DNA from: Tetracladium setigerum
Lineage: Eukaryota; Ascomycota; Leotiomycetes; Helotiales
Length of the DNA stretch: 64,000 nt
Reading direction: 5' to 3'
Assembly: GCA_031472005.1 (NCBI GenBank)
Contig: PZJY01000008.1
Coordinates: forward strand, 2,232,001-2,296,000
In this document: in pieces, positions 23,701 to 36,100 of the stretch
Layout of the letters: each line of letters begins with the position of its first letter
Numbering within the stretch: the stretch's first letter is position 1
Program-made: the position numbers and the translations under genes
The notes under the pieces: model-generated
What the model was told of the DNA's origin: nothing
The model's database searches: none
The model's input: only the letters and a program-made list of their open reading frames with translations

Positions 23701-25149
23701 GTGAGATGTCTGTTTCATTTAACGACAAATAGTCCGGAAGCGGTAAGAAGTGAGCTGAGGCTGAGTGATTATGCTACGGAGTATGCTCATGGCTATTTGG
23801 GCTCACTCACCGCCTAAATAAGGTAATCAGAAGTTCATCTATTGAACTGTCTGTGATCTTTCGGGATTTACTTACTCCTCCCACAACAAGCATAAGTTTA
23901 CCACAATCTCTTAGTATTTCTAGATCCAACACACCTGTTTGATCTCAAATACTCAACCCAAAGGAATGGCTGATGGATACCATCGTGCCCCTCCTCTCCG
24001 GCTTGGCCTTCGATCTCGGTAATCGACTGCCGAAGGCGATCATGCATGTTGGAACTCGTATCAAGACCCAGAAGCCCTGTCCGAAGTGTTGCAAAGCTGG
24101 AATTCTGGGAATCTCATGAATCAGGTCCTCCGTACAAATCCACCAAGCGGTACTTATCATTATTCAAGAATTCGGCTTTCGATGTAGAGGGTAAAATAAT
24201 ACCAGCTACCGCTTGTGGTGGTGTGGAAGAGTCTTTTTTCCTTTTTCGCTCCGATATTTCTAGTGATCTTTTCCCTCACAGCTTCTTGGTTTGCATCTCT
24301 CAGACATGTTTTTTTTTTGCTTCTCTAAAGATGTCTATTGATATCTAAAGTTTGTAGAATCTCGAAAGAGCGGACGGTGTGCAGATGAGTTACAGTATTG
24401 GATTTCGATTCCTATCCCAGTGTCCCACTATCCTCCATACTACGCATAAGGCCAAGGTTAACCTCCCAGGCTCCCATTCTCTCTCCATAATGATTTGCTC
24501 TCTACCACAACTGCAGAGATACGATTGCATTTTCCCTAAGTTCAAGTCTTGACTGCGCGCTTAGACGTGTGTGAGAGTGAGAGAAGCACGGAGATAATGC
24601 GCCGAGGGAGGGATATGTGTCAACGGGTTGTATTTCATGTTGCTGTTAATATTCCCAATTTCCCAGTATTTTTTGAATTGAATACACGATGAATGACTGC
24701 GTCTTGTGTACCTACATTCTGTGTGCATAAAATTGGTGTCTTTTTTTGAGCAGTTGAAGCTGCTCCGAATCTTCTACCTCTGTCAGTGCCTCAAGTTGTA
24801 CATAGTTGCGTTACTATATGCTTATCAGGCTACCTTCTCTTTGAGATTATTCAAATCTGGTTATCACTCATGTAAGTGTGGCTCAAAGCTGGCAGGGTGG
24901 CAAGCAATAATCATTGTGACGGGATCTTTAGCATGGTTGTGATGTGTAAAGTGTACCAATGATTAACATGTCAGGAGGTTGCTAGCAGATCTCCTGGGCT
25001 TTCTATATAGTTTCGCACTGATAGGATATTTATCTATTGTCAAAGCCATAGTGTAGAACACCCATCATCACCCGCAAACAAGTATAGTATCATCTCCTAA
25101 AAGCAACGCGAAACTCCACCCCTATTATCCTCATGTATATCAGGCCAGT
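20771..25149. other. Large gene-free tract
   Basis: About 4.4 kb with many short overlapping frames but none supported by motif, signal or splicing. It contains three copies of a 13-base motif (22793, 23107 and 23558; see findings). AT content rises towards 25 kb. Confidence 0.35.
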
Positions 25150-25998
25150 TGTTATTTAAGTAGTACGAGTAAAGCTCAATATATTGATTCGCCTTCCACT
25201 TCTATTTAAATATATTGCGCGTTCCCTTAGACTCCTCGTAATCTTTCACTAGCGTGTTATCTTTCTACGCGTGGTAGATTCTTAGAGTTTTTAGATTAGT
25301 TATAATAATTGTAAAATAGTATACTCCGGGAGCTTTAATCTCTTTAAACTTTGTCCGGAGTTTATTATACTATTGATAGATACTTTATTAGTGTAGATAA
25401 AGAACTTAATGCGAGGAGAACTTCCTAAAGTATAGTATAAGTTTAAAGTCTCTTACTTTAGCTAGGATTTATAGTATTTAGGACGGGATTTAATTTCTTT
25501 TAAAGACTATACATCGAAGACCTCCCGGGCTTGCTTCTATATCACGCTATTTAGAGTATTACTCTTGAAGATAGGTATCTCGAGTTTAGCTCTTAAGTCA
25601 TTATCTTGCTTAAAATTAAGTTTGTGCACTATATGATCGCGGATACGCTCAAGGTATCTCGTTTATAGTGACGTAGAGGAATATATATATCGTATGATAG
25701 TAAATCCCCACTTGTGTTGATAAGGTACTCGCGAGAAATGTATTCTTAGCTTAGACCTAGTTTCATCACGTTTAGATGATTCTGTAGGTCGATATTCCAT
25801 TGATGGCAGTAGTGAAAGAGTATTGAATCGAAGTGGTGCCAGCAAATTAGCCCGGGCTTGGTAAGTTGTGGTATGATCAACTTGGAAGTGCCGGACTTCA
25901 GGTGATAAATCCGAGTCAGATGAATTCGAATTGTAAGAATCCGATGAGAACTCAACTCCACCTGTCATTGCGGTTTTGTGGACAGCACGCAGTGCCAA
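25150..25998 (-). pseudogene. RIP-like decayed copy of a gene family member
   Basis: On the minus strand one reading frame runs from about 25998 to about 25290 with protein-like text, broken by several TAA/TAG stops. It starts as a normal-composition region (to about 25700) and then becomes very AT-rich. Protein landmarks are PYQHKWGFTIIRYIY, then TRYLERIRDHIVHKL, DNDLRAKLEIPIF and KQAREVFD. The KWGFTI(x)R pattern resembles a large family of fungal hypothetical proteins. Stops fall where CAA, CAG or TGG codons would be expected and TpA steps are abundant, as after repeat-induced point mutation. The parent family and the RIP cause are inference; the single-frame decay is directly visible. Confidence 0.6.
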
Positions 25999-27042
25999 TG
26001 GTCACCAGAACAGGTGTAAAGAGCGGGAGCCTCAGATATTGCTTGTTTGGAGAGTTCTTGCACAGGTGAGATTATACTTCGTGGAACTTGAAACATAGGA
26101 GGGTACATCGACTTAGAGACCAGTTTGGAGAGCTCGGAGTCTAATTATAAGTGTACCGTACAAGATATAGGGGTCGCCAAGCATTACAATGGTGTCTCTC
26201 CTCATGGTGATCCCGGACTACGTACCGATTTCATCCACGCTGCCACGCAGGAAAAAGGAAATTTAAGAGCATAAGAGGTTCTTTTGGGAATCATATTTTG
26301 GTATTTTGTATGTGAAATTTGCGTATGGTCGAAAGTTGCGGGGTGGCCATGACATGCGTCCGAGGTATGCCAATTCGTGACGCCTTGCAACACTCTCTTT
26401 CGCCACGCTCACAAGCTGGCCACTATTTACTCTCGACAAAATCAAAACTGCCGAACATGTTCAATCTCTGAGTTATACTCCATGTACCAATTTGCAGAAT
26501 GGGAACAATTGGATCAATCCAACACCCTTGAAGTCCTTTCCATGCTTTCAACGCTGTTGCACCTCAGAGGTGGAGAATTTATACCCAACCCCTCGAAGTG
26601 TTGCAATCCCCATTGGTACAAAGATAAGTTCACTTTAATTCAATTCATCGTACGTTTTAATCGAAATACTGGTACAGTTCACAATATCTAGTGGTCGCAA
26701 CTGAAGATTTTCCTTCACTGATCACTCCACATCTCTGTGAGCCTCCACTCGGGCAACGGAAACACACGGCCCCCAGATTTATTACAATATCAGCTCGATT
26801 ACCTCACAAACTTTGCTGTAAGTTGTAGATTGATGTCTGAAATACTACATGACAGGAAGCATGACTGCTCTTAGTAGGAATGAAGCGTGATACTAATGGA
26901 ATATCCGCATAAATCGAACTGAGCAGTGGTTTTAAGCGAAACAAAATAAACAAGCGAAGCGAAACCAATGCAAAAGATCCTGCCATAGCAACCGAAAAAG
27001 CTCAGCATTCTCAAATCCTCGTGACCATAATTCTTCCTTCCG
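25999..27042. other. Spacer, no gene seen
   Basis: Frames at 26377-26691 and 26202-26445 lack motifs. Nothing supported. Confidence 0.3.
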
Positions 27043-27404
27043 TCAATACACAATAACTTCCAACCTCCCATTATCCCAATGTCCCTCAGCTTCAAACCCT
27101 CCGCATGTACCCCACAAATGCCACTCATGCTCCTCCTCCGATCTATCTTTCTCCACAAACGCCACCTGCACGTCGTGTATCTTCACCTCCCACATCCCAT
27201 CACATGCCTCCCTCATCAACACTCGAAAAACCCTCCCCCAACCTCCCCCAACCCACCCATCCGCACCATCCCTCACTCCCTCCCTCCACAATCCTACAGT
27301 AACCCATCCATCTACCCCACAAAACCCCAACCCCACAGTTACCAAACTTTCTCCCTTCCACCTAATCTAAATTCCAAGTACCTCGTCTCGCCCTCTTCGG
27401 CCAT
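27043..27404 (-). CDS. Small hypothetical protein
   Basis: Proposed as two exons, 27404-27362 and 27311-27043, with a 50-base intron (GTGGAA to GGGTAG, TAAC branch-like site), giving 103 residues. The start MAEEGETRYLEFRL joins in frame to DGWVTVGLWREGVRD. The C-terminal half (WEVKIHDVQVAFVEKDRSEE, then HEWHLWGTCGGFEAEGHW) has the look of a small beta-rich domain. The donor is weak, so a one-base frameshift or a different acceptor (GTTACTGTAG, also in phase) is possible. No family recognised. The codon and residue pattern is the main reason for calling it. Confidence 0.45.
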
Positions 27405-30400
27405 TCCTCCCCTCCTCCACCCAATAGAATAATTGTTCCTGGCTTTTCTTTTGGTCGCTGTACGTGTAACTACTGTACGGGGTCAGGCACTTGCTTGCAT
27501 ATTAGATTGCCGGGCAGGGATGAGGGGTGCATGTACTGTAGGGCTTGCTGATCACCCACCCCACCATGCAGGAGGTAATATAAGGTTAATTTATCTGTGT
27601 ACTGGACCTTTGCTAGGGATCACCCCACATTATTGCCACGAAGTAAGTCCCGAGAGGTACGAAAGCGTGAGTAAGATTCGGATATAACGATGACTCGGTT
27701 AGAAGTGGAAATAATGGATCAGGTGTTTTGTTTTGGGCTTTTTGTTTACTTGCTTTGATAATGCTGACTACGGGGAAAGTTGGAATGGCTTGTGATCGCG
27801 AAGAGAATGCTGGAAAAGTATGTTTGAGTTGAGGAGAAAAGGAGAAGAAAAGAGGGACTTAATATCTGTGTGTCTCATCTGAATGACGATCAATATGCCA
27901 AGATATCCTTCCTCTTGTCCGGAAGTTATTGTACACAAACCTCAAAAAACTGTAACCAACATTGAAAAGAAAACCTCAAATCACCAACAATGATGAAAAA
28001 AGGACAACGTACAAAGTACACAAGTACCACCTCGGCGTGAGATTCACCCCGCCATCTGATGATTTTCTCCAGTATCGACATTATTCGAGCGTCCCCACTC
28101 TTTTCAATCTCCATCCCATTCTGCCACTCGATTGATTCGCTTGGCTAAAATGAGTATACCAAAACCCCACCGTACGATTCATCACGCAAACAACAATCCA
28201 CCCTCACATTTATCCAAACCTAGTGTACCTATGTAATCTAATTTCGGAACCTCCGCCGAAGAAAAAGCCTTTTCTTCCATTCCAAAAAGAAAACAAAACA
28301 AAAAAGCCTCAGCCCTCCTGTAAAAAATCCCAAGCGCCGAAAAAGAAAAAAAAGGGGATTGGACAAGGAGTTGAAGAGAGTTCACTATGCTAATGACTGG
28401 GTTTATGACTTTTTGTATAGATACCTCGGTACTTACTACATATGTAATATATATTAACGTTTTATTACAAGGTAAAAAATATATACCTTCCTCATGGAAT
28501 CGTCTCAAACACGGAGCATCACAGAAGTCATCTATCCACCTCTCGAGCCATGCTCCATACCATGCGAATCCCACAAAAAGACGGAACTCATTCCTCCTCC
28601 TTGATCCATTTTACATTATTGTTTCGCCACTTTTGAGAAACACAAGGCGAAAATACATCGGACGAGACTTTTCCCCACCTCCCTAACCGCTGCAAATGCA
28701 AAGGGTACAGACAGTACAATAAAGTACCTACCCACTTGCGAAAAAGAAAAGAAAAGAAAAGAAAAAAACCAACAAATGTATCTAGACTCTATTTGTGGAA
28801 GTCAACATACGTTATTCATGGAATAGCGGTATTGATTCCATTTGTGATTACGCAACGATGCTGAAGACTCTGATAGTTTGGTACCGAGAATTTGCTAAAT
28901 ATCATGGATATGTGCGGTAAATAGTAGAAGCGCCGATGAAATCACCGTTCCATTTAACCCCATCGTATCAGTACGTATCAGTACAGCTCACCAAAAATTA
29001 TCCTTACAATTGTACGATTGTACTGTACAAACTCCCATCCCCTTCCTTTCCGTAATCTCCCTCGTTGGAGTCGTTACCAAACATTTTCTGCGGCGGACTG
29101 AAAGATTATACAGTACCTTGCTTGGGCTGGGATGTGATATGATTCTCGATGATCCTTCCATGAACTTCCGTCACTGCTGTCCTCCTTCCTACATTCTCCC
29201 GTATTGATCTCCTCCGTATTTTTACTTTGCTGGCGATCTGGCTTGCTTTCAACCGCCGTGCAGCTTTTTCTCGTCTCCAAACTACTTCCCCCCATCCTTC
29301 TCAGCGTGTCGTCAATGCAAGATGGCAAGGTGATCGATCAACCACCACCACCTCTTACTGATCTTCAGGGTCTTTTCAAATATTTTCCGACGAAAAGAGA
29401 TCGACGGTCGACCTAGGCTAGTGAATAACAGGGGAATCGAAGCAGGTGATCTGAAAAAAAAGGGAGAAATAAAGAAAGAAAGAAGTGGACTGTGTGTACT
29501 TGACGTCCTCGTTCTGGGACTTGTTGGTGCAGGTAGTGGGCGGTATGAGGAAAAGATCTTCCGTTTTTTTTTCTTTTCAATAGTCTAGATTTCGTTTGGT
29601 AAGGATGAAATGTTCCCCTGCCATGGTCTAGATTTGAGAAAATCAAGGGCAAGCATCCTTGGTCGTGGTCGATCAGTGCTACTGAGTACCTGCCGAGTAG
29701 TGAAGGGACATCCCGCCGAGTGAGGGGAGACGGACTTGACTTGACTTTCTTGAGATGCAGAAGGACCCCAGATCTGCACTCTCATGAATCATGATCTAGA
29801 TCGGTACCTCTCTACCTGTCTGCCGCCTTGAAGAGAACCCGTTCGGCATTAACGTAAGGTGGGAGGGAGATGAACAGCCGGTGTACCAATACAGTACAGT
29901 AGGCTCCTGAAGTCTCACAAACTCCCAATAAATCTAGTTTACAGATACTGACTGAGTCACAAGGCACAAGGGGTCATGTAGCCAAAAGTGATGATAGAAA
30001 TCTGCTTGATTCATTCTCATACGAACAATAAAGCTCGAAAACGTAAGGTATATACGAAGACAATTCCATCAAAAGTGCATTCGTAAACTCATCCCATATG
30101 GCATCAAGCCAAAATATAACTTTCCCTTTCATTTCAGATGATCATATACCCATATCTCGTTATAGTATCTAGTACTATCATAAAAACCTTTTTTCGTTTT
30201 CGTTTTTTGTCCTTCTCCACACTTTTCCAGAACATGTGCCTGGCAGCAGAGCTATTGCATGAACGGTTTCCAAGTTTGTGGCTGGCGGCTCGTTCTCGAA
30301 TGGAGCGAACAAACGTCATCATCTTGAAAACGTGGCTGTGTCTGTGTATCCTTTTGCTTCGATATAGAGTAGAATGAAGTGATGGCTACGTGCGTAGATG

Positions 30401-30859
30401 AGAAGGTAGATGTGCGTGAGTGAATTGGGTGTTTCGCGGGGTGCATGAGAAGAAACATCTCATCACAAACCCCACACACCTCCGCATACCATGTAAGACG
30501 GTTAACGGGCCGTCACTCCATGTAGCGAGATGCACCAGCCCATGTTGGAAGAATAGGAGATCCAACACCAAAGATTCGCATGCTGCAGCAAACCAAATGC
30601 CGTGCGTGAAATTGGGTGGTGGCTTTATAGATGGGAGATACCACTATCTTGGTTCGTATAATATGGAGGTGGGCATCCCCACTTCGGGTGCTCGTCTACA
30701 TCCTCTTTTGGATTGTACGTGCATCTTTCGAAATCTTCCTGTTCAGCTTCTTCGCTTCGTGGATTGCGGCGACAAAGACTCGGAACGACGTTTTGCGCTT
30801 GGTGGTGATATGGATGTATGAGAAGGTTGGTGATGTGTTTGATTTGCAATCAATCCTTC
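27405..30859. other. Gene-free tract
   Basis: About 3.4 kb with no supported gene. Includes an A/G-rich (GAAAA)n stretch at 28742-28767. Frames such as 28182-28574 and 30420-30821 show no recognisable domain. The part just below 30860 is probably the 3' region of the transcription factor gene. Confidence 0.35.
28742..28767. repeat. (AAAAG)n microsatellite
   Basis: Four to five tandem AAAAG units ending in a poly-A run. Confidence 0.7.
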
Positions 30860-33130
30860 TTATCCGCCGAGATAGGTTCTGCGCCTCATCTCGGCCTCTC
30901 TGATGATCTCTGCAGAGAGACTGAGGCTGGGTGCGAGGTGAGCGTAACGTTCGATCTCCACGACCACATCGTTAATGATGATATCGATAGACTCGATATT
31001 GGGGACTAGAGTGGCAATGATGCTGGAGAGGGAAGGCGACATTGTCGCTCCCATCAATAATAGAGTTTGCGAGACGATCGACAGCGCTCCTTGCCACAAG
31101 TAAGGCATGTGTCCAGCGTGACTATCATCTGTTAGTGTTGATTGCAATCAAGAGGGATATGCAACTTACTGGGCAACAATATGCTCTAACTGTCTAATGG
31201 ACGCCTCCAAGCACTTTCGACAATTTTCCCTGACGGTGGGATCCATAGCAGCTTGCTCGTTGTCCAGAACCGCCAAGATATAAGGCCTGAAGATGATAGT
31301 CCGGCATGCGAAGTACCGGAGTCTGAGGACTGTCTGGACTGGATCGGCAAGAAGGTTCCGGCTGTATGGGAACTGAAGTGGCAATGGCAGGCTATCGTAC
31401 CATTGGGTCAACTGGAAGTCCAGCTCGGCTACGACAGGCTCGAGACTTGATGTTGACGCCATTGAATCTTTGGAGTAGATGAGTTGGCTCACTCGGTTGA
31501 GGAGCCTTCTGAGAGCAATTTCGGCCAGGAAATACCAAAGCTCATCGCGTCCCACACCATCCTCCTCCTCAGGCTCAAAGCCACCGGGAAGACCTACGAC
31601 TTCCTCAAACTGAACAATCCCAGAATGGGGAAGGTCGAGTTCTGCCAAGAGATCGCTCTCAAAGAGAAGTGCATTCCAAAATACTCTCTCGCTAAGCTCT
31701 CTTTGCCCAGTGGGAACTCGGCCAGGCGCACTTAGGAGGAGCTGGAGCTTGGTGCTGGTGCTGCTCAATAGTGTCCAAGCTTCTAAAGGCCTGACCAAGT
31801 AGAAGAGATAAGCCGACGCAAGTACTGTGCACTGGGCGGAGAGAACGGAATTTCTCGTCATGAGGCCAGGAAGTAGTGCCCATGCTGCGGCAAAGTAGGG
31901 TAGTCCGGGAGGATCTTCATTGTGTGGGATTCTTGAAATGCTTCCACTGCAACTCGCTTGACCAAGTGCCAATACCAACAACACGATGCAGCTTTCCGGT
32001 CCCTCACGGAAACCGTTGGACAAGGCAATTCGGTAATGATTTTGCCAATTGTAAGGGTTGACACACGCATACCAGACATTGACCTTGACGAAGAAGGCTT
32101 CAATGTAGGCAGATGTGTTGGAGAGATCCAGACAAGGCGTTTTTGACAACTGAAGTGGTTCGCGTCCCATTTCAAGTTGGAGCAAGATCTGAGGATCATA
32201 TGGCCTGGAAACTAGATCACGGATCAAGGGCCATTGAAGAAGGTGCAGAGCCGCATTCGTGTGAATCTTGGGCATCGTTGAGATGTTGGTGGGGGTTGTC
32301 CAAGTGCCAAGACCGGTGGCGGGGATCATAGAGACAAAGTTACTTGTGCTTTGCATCATGACATCCTCGTTGCTGATGGTCGTCGCTCCGTTGATTGAAG
32401 GTGATCCAGCAGAAAGAGCGAGGTTAGACGTCTGTCCAAGAAGGTTGGATTGGAGAAGGCCCTCGATTCTGGACAAGCGTTCCAGAATCAGCTTATCTCC
32501 GGCATCAAGCTTGATACCAGGCTCCCGGTATATACACTCCGCTCCCAGCTCCGTGCACAGCTTGCACTTTGGCTTTGTTCCATCGCATCTCGACTTTCGT
32601 GAGCGGCATATCTCGCACTGCTATCATGTTAGTAATGATGCGCAGAGCGATGTAAAAAGTTTTGCTTACAGCTATAGTGGCCCTGCGTCTTGGATAATCG
32701 ATGCCTGCATCGGTGCTCCTCCGCTTCAAAGGATTGATTCCGTCATCACTGGTGTTGTTATGATTGCTATTCCCATTTCCGCTTGCATTTCCATTTGCAT
32801 TTCCATTTGCTTGGTGTCTGTTTCCATGGATGCCGTTGATGATCTGTTCGCGGTCTCCTGAGGACTGGGACAAATTCCTGGCTTTCTGGGCGGATCCCAA
32901 AATGCCCTCCGAGAGAAGCTCGCCATTCGGCGTGCACCCGGTGACTTGAGAGATGGTGAATTCAGTCGGTTTCCGTTTGAAGATCCGTTTCCGTTCAGAT
33001 TTGCACCGTTTGTGACAAGTTGGAGTCGAGGAGATGCAATATCGATGGAGAACTTGTCTCTGGACATGGAAAAGGTTCTTCCGCTCCCAGCGGAGGCGGA
33101 GGTGGGTGATCCTTCTGGAGAGCTCGACAT
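30860..33130 (-). CDS. Zn2Cys6 fungal transcription factor
   Basis: Four exons on the minus strand: 33130-32938, 32857-32670, 32620-31170 and 31121-30860, giving 697 residues with all joins in frame. The N-terminus is disordered and Asn/Gly/Ser-rich (residues 1-127). Exon 3 opens with the binuclear zinc cluster C-x2-C-x6-C-x6-C-x2-C-x6-C at about residues 129-156 (CEICRSRKSRCDGTKPKCK is its first part), followed by a linker and a Leu-rich dimerisation-like helix (DKLILERLSRIEGLL). The remainder is helical and matches the general layout of the fungal transcription factor middle-homology region (for example YIEAFFVKVNVWYACVNPYN and LFESDLLAELDLPHSG). It should bind DNA as a dimer. The target pathway is not evident from its neighbours. 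Intron 1 (80 bases) has alternative acceptors; the chosen one keeps phase. Confidence 0.9.
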
Positions 33131-36100
33131 CGTTCCAGTTATGAAGCGAGGCAATACGAGGTCATCGAACCGTCACCACCAAATGAATTCGAAGTTTGCA
33201 CGTAGAAAGTCGAATGCATAGAAGACGATGATGGATACTTCTGAAAGAAAAAAAAAAGGCCTCAAAAAACCAGGGCTTCACAAGTATATAATCAGGACAC
33301 CGCAAGGCCGGAGAGGGATTGCATATCTATTTTCGAGGGAAATGATAATGTGCCGCGTGCACCGCTCCCCGCTGACAAGGGTGGGTGGTGGATTTGATCT
33401 CGTCGATACACCTGCGATTTCCTTCCTTGCGGGCACCACGCAAGACTGCTACTGACTGGGGGCCAGCAAGTGAAAGCCAAACGAGGACAAACGAGGGATG
33501 GCGTTCCTCGGCACGAACCCTGGCCTGGTCATGCAGGTGCAAGTAGATTGTATGTACAGCAGAATCTGGGGTTCGGTAGGGGATGGCCGAAGGACAGATG
33601 AACGCCCTTCCAAAAGATAATTAAAGTACTATAGAGTAAATAGATTGTTGCGAGGGTCCGAGGTGTATCATATGGCTTGTCTGCGGAGGGCCCTGATGTA
33701 GTACTCATCCCAATATCCTGGGGATCGAGAGGCGGGGAGAGCGAGTGAGGATAAGGCAGAGTTTTGCTGTAATCAACGGAGCAGGCTCCTTTGCAAGGAT
33801 TGGATTGCTTCCTGTTTGGTGATGATCTGACTGTATGGCTTGCATGAGGAGGCGTAGAAGGGACCAAAACGGTCGATCTGGGTGGTGCAGTATTCGCCAG
33901 TTGTAGCCGGAGGCAGAATATCAGATATATACGGATATATACTCAACCTATTGTCAAGGAGAGAGCAGCAATCACAAAAATAATAATGGGCATATCAAAC
34001 AAACACTTCCCCAGATTCTGTAACTCCTGCTGTGCTCGTTCATCTCATCTCAACGTCAGCGGCTAGCAGTCGGAGCTAAGCGGAAGGTTGGCTTCCGTCT
34101 CCATCCTGATGGGATTTGTTGGTGTCAGGTTTGAGCAGCAAGCGAGAGAAGTGGGACACAAACTGATCCATCTCGAGATGGGATGATGGTGATGGTGATG
34201 TCCGCTCGCGAGCCGTTTTGGGAGGCTGCATGATAATGGAATGGGACAAGAGGTAAGTAAACAAGTGGCATGGCAGCAGCAGCAGTCAAATAATGCAGCA
34301 CTGGAACGAGGCATTTGTGTCAAGTTGTGTGGAGGTGGTGCACAGCGACTGTTGAGTGGCTGGTGTGTGCTGCTAGAGCCAAAGGGGAACCGACGCGCAT
34401 AAGTGACCATCGTTTGGCCTCCTCGGCCTTTATGTAAGCGGGCAGTTTTGTTTTTGAAGCCATCGCCAAAGACACTTGAACCTTCTATCACTACTACTAC
34501 TATTTCCACTCTTTCCCACCCCTTCTACCCCTTCTACCCCATACTCTACGTCGCATCTTACCTCCTCTTTTGCGCCTCGCTACTCGGACTGTGGCGGGGG
34601 CAAACACGACCAAGTTCTACTACCGTAACATCAATAACATTGCGGAGTCCGATCGCTAATCTCTCTCCCGGCATTAGTACCAGTGTTTCTGTCCCTGACT
34701 CTCCTTTCTGTTTAATCTGCATGTTTCGAACCTTCTCTGCACCACAGTTGAATTGTGGGGTATTTGGCAAAAAGGACCACCTTCCTCCCAGCTTTCATTC
34801 AATTCATTCTGGTGGTCTTAACGCCGAATCCTGACACTCAGCCGTGGCATAGTTTGAATATCGCTGCTTCTTTGATCGCAAAGTTGCTCATAAACATCGG
34901 ACGAATGTTCCTGAGGGAGTTTGTTGATCTGCAATCATATGACTTGGTCCATTTACTTGCGAGCCTCCTCTAACCGAAAGGTGGCACTCGGCTCTGTTGG
35001 AACACATGGGTAGTTGACTTCTTCCATTCATCCGTCCATTATTATATCAGTTATACACCCTGATAGTCCTCCCCCGCGTTGCTTCTGTGGAAATATAATG
35101 CGACGTTCATATAAAAGAATGCGACTGTGGAGATGTGACTCTGTCAGTACGAGTTTTATGACACCAGCCTCAGCAGGCTTTTGGTCGTCAACTGCCGGAT
35201 CAACCTCCACTCCGACCCATACTCTTCTGGAGTGGGATCATTTGAGGGGTATTATTTTTCATAAACCTGATCCATATCACGACTGTTAATGAGATATTGA
35301 CTTGTTTGTAATTCACTTCGCAAAACACACCAATGGGCTACATCCGAAGGGAGCACACAGTATACGTGATACCTAATACAAAAAGTATGAACCATGGGAC
35401 CGTGCATTTCATATATATCAGTTCAGCTCGGTAGTATGAACAAGGCGTCTTCGGACTATATCAAAGCTTGTTATTGCAGAGACATCACCTCGAAGTCAGG
35501 TACTGTACCTCCAGCGGAGGGCATACGTGGCCCTGCCCTTGAATTTCTGTTCACGAAGCTTATTAGCATAATAATGACTATACGAAAGTTTTGTAAATGC
35601 ATAAAATAAAGAGTTTTAAGCCTCCCTTTGTTTCTTCTCACCTGTATTTCTGCCAATCATCACCATGGTTGATTTCTAAACCCTGGCACGAATGAGTGCC
35701 CCACCAGACTCTGATGTGGCAAGTGCAGTGAATATCACAACAGCTATTGAACCACCTTCAAATTTTCACACTCTGCAGATATGCCTAGTGGATAACAGAT
35801 CAAAAAGATCAACTGCCGTTGACTACAGTCTAGACTTTACATGCACGATTCAATGTCAAAACCAGCAATGTGATTCATGCAGGTGAATTCTTCTATCTCG
35901 GCCAGAAGGATGTTTACCCAGACTATTTGTTTCTTCCTTGACAATTTGCCTTTGTTCGTGACCCTCTCGTGGGGGTTGTTGCTGGCGACTTCAGTTCCTG
36001 AAGAAATGGAGGGGAGCGGTGAGCCTCAATCCAGTTCCCAGTGTCAACACGCAACCACGATTTTGGTTCTGTTTCAATTTTGGGTCCTTTATGCCAGCAA

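Noticed and set aside
28182..28574. Minus-strand 130-residue frame with hydrophobic stretches
   Set aside because: AT-rich chance frame; no signal peptide, no conserved motif, no upstream exon.
34063..34509. Minus-strand 148-residue frame with a His run
   Set aside because: Built from (CAT)n and GCT simple repeats upstream of the transcription factor; no domain.
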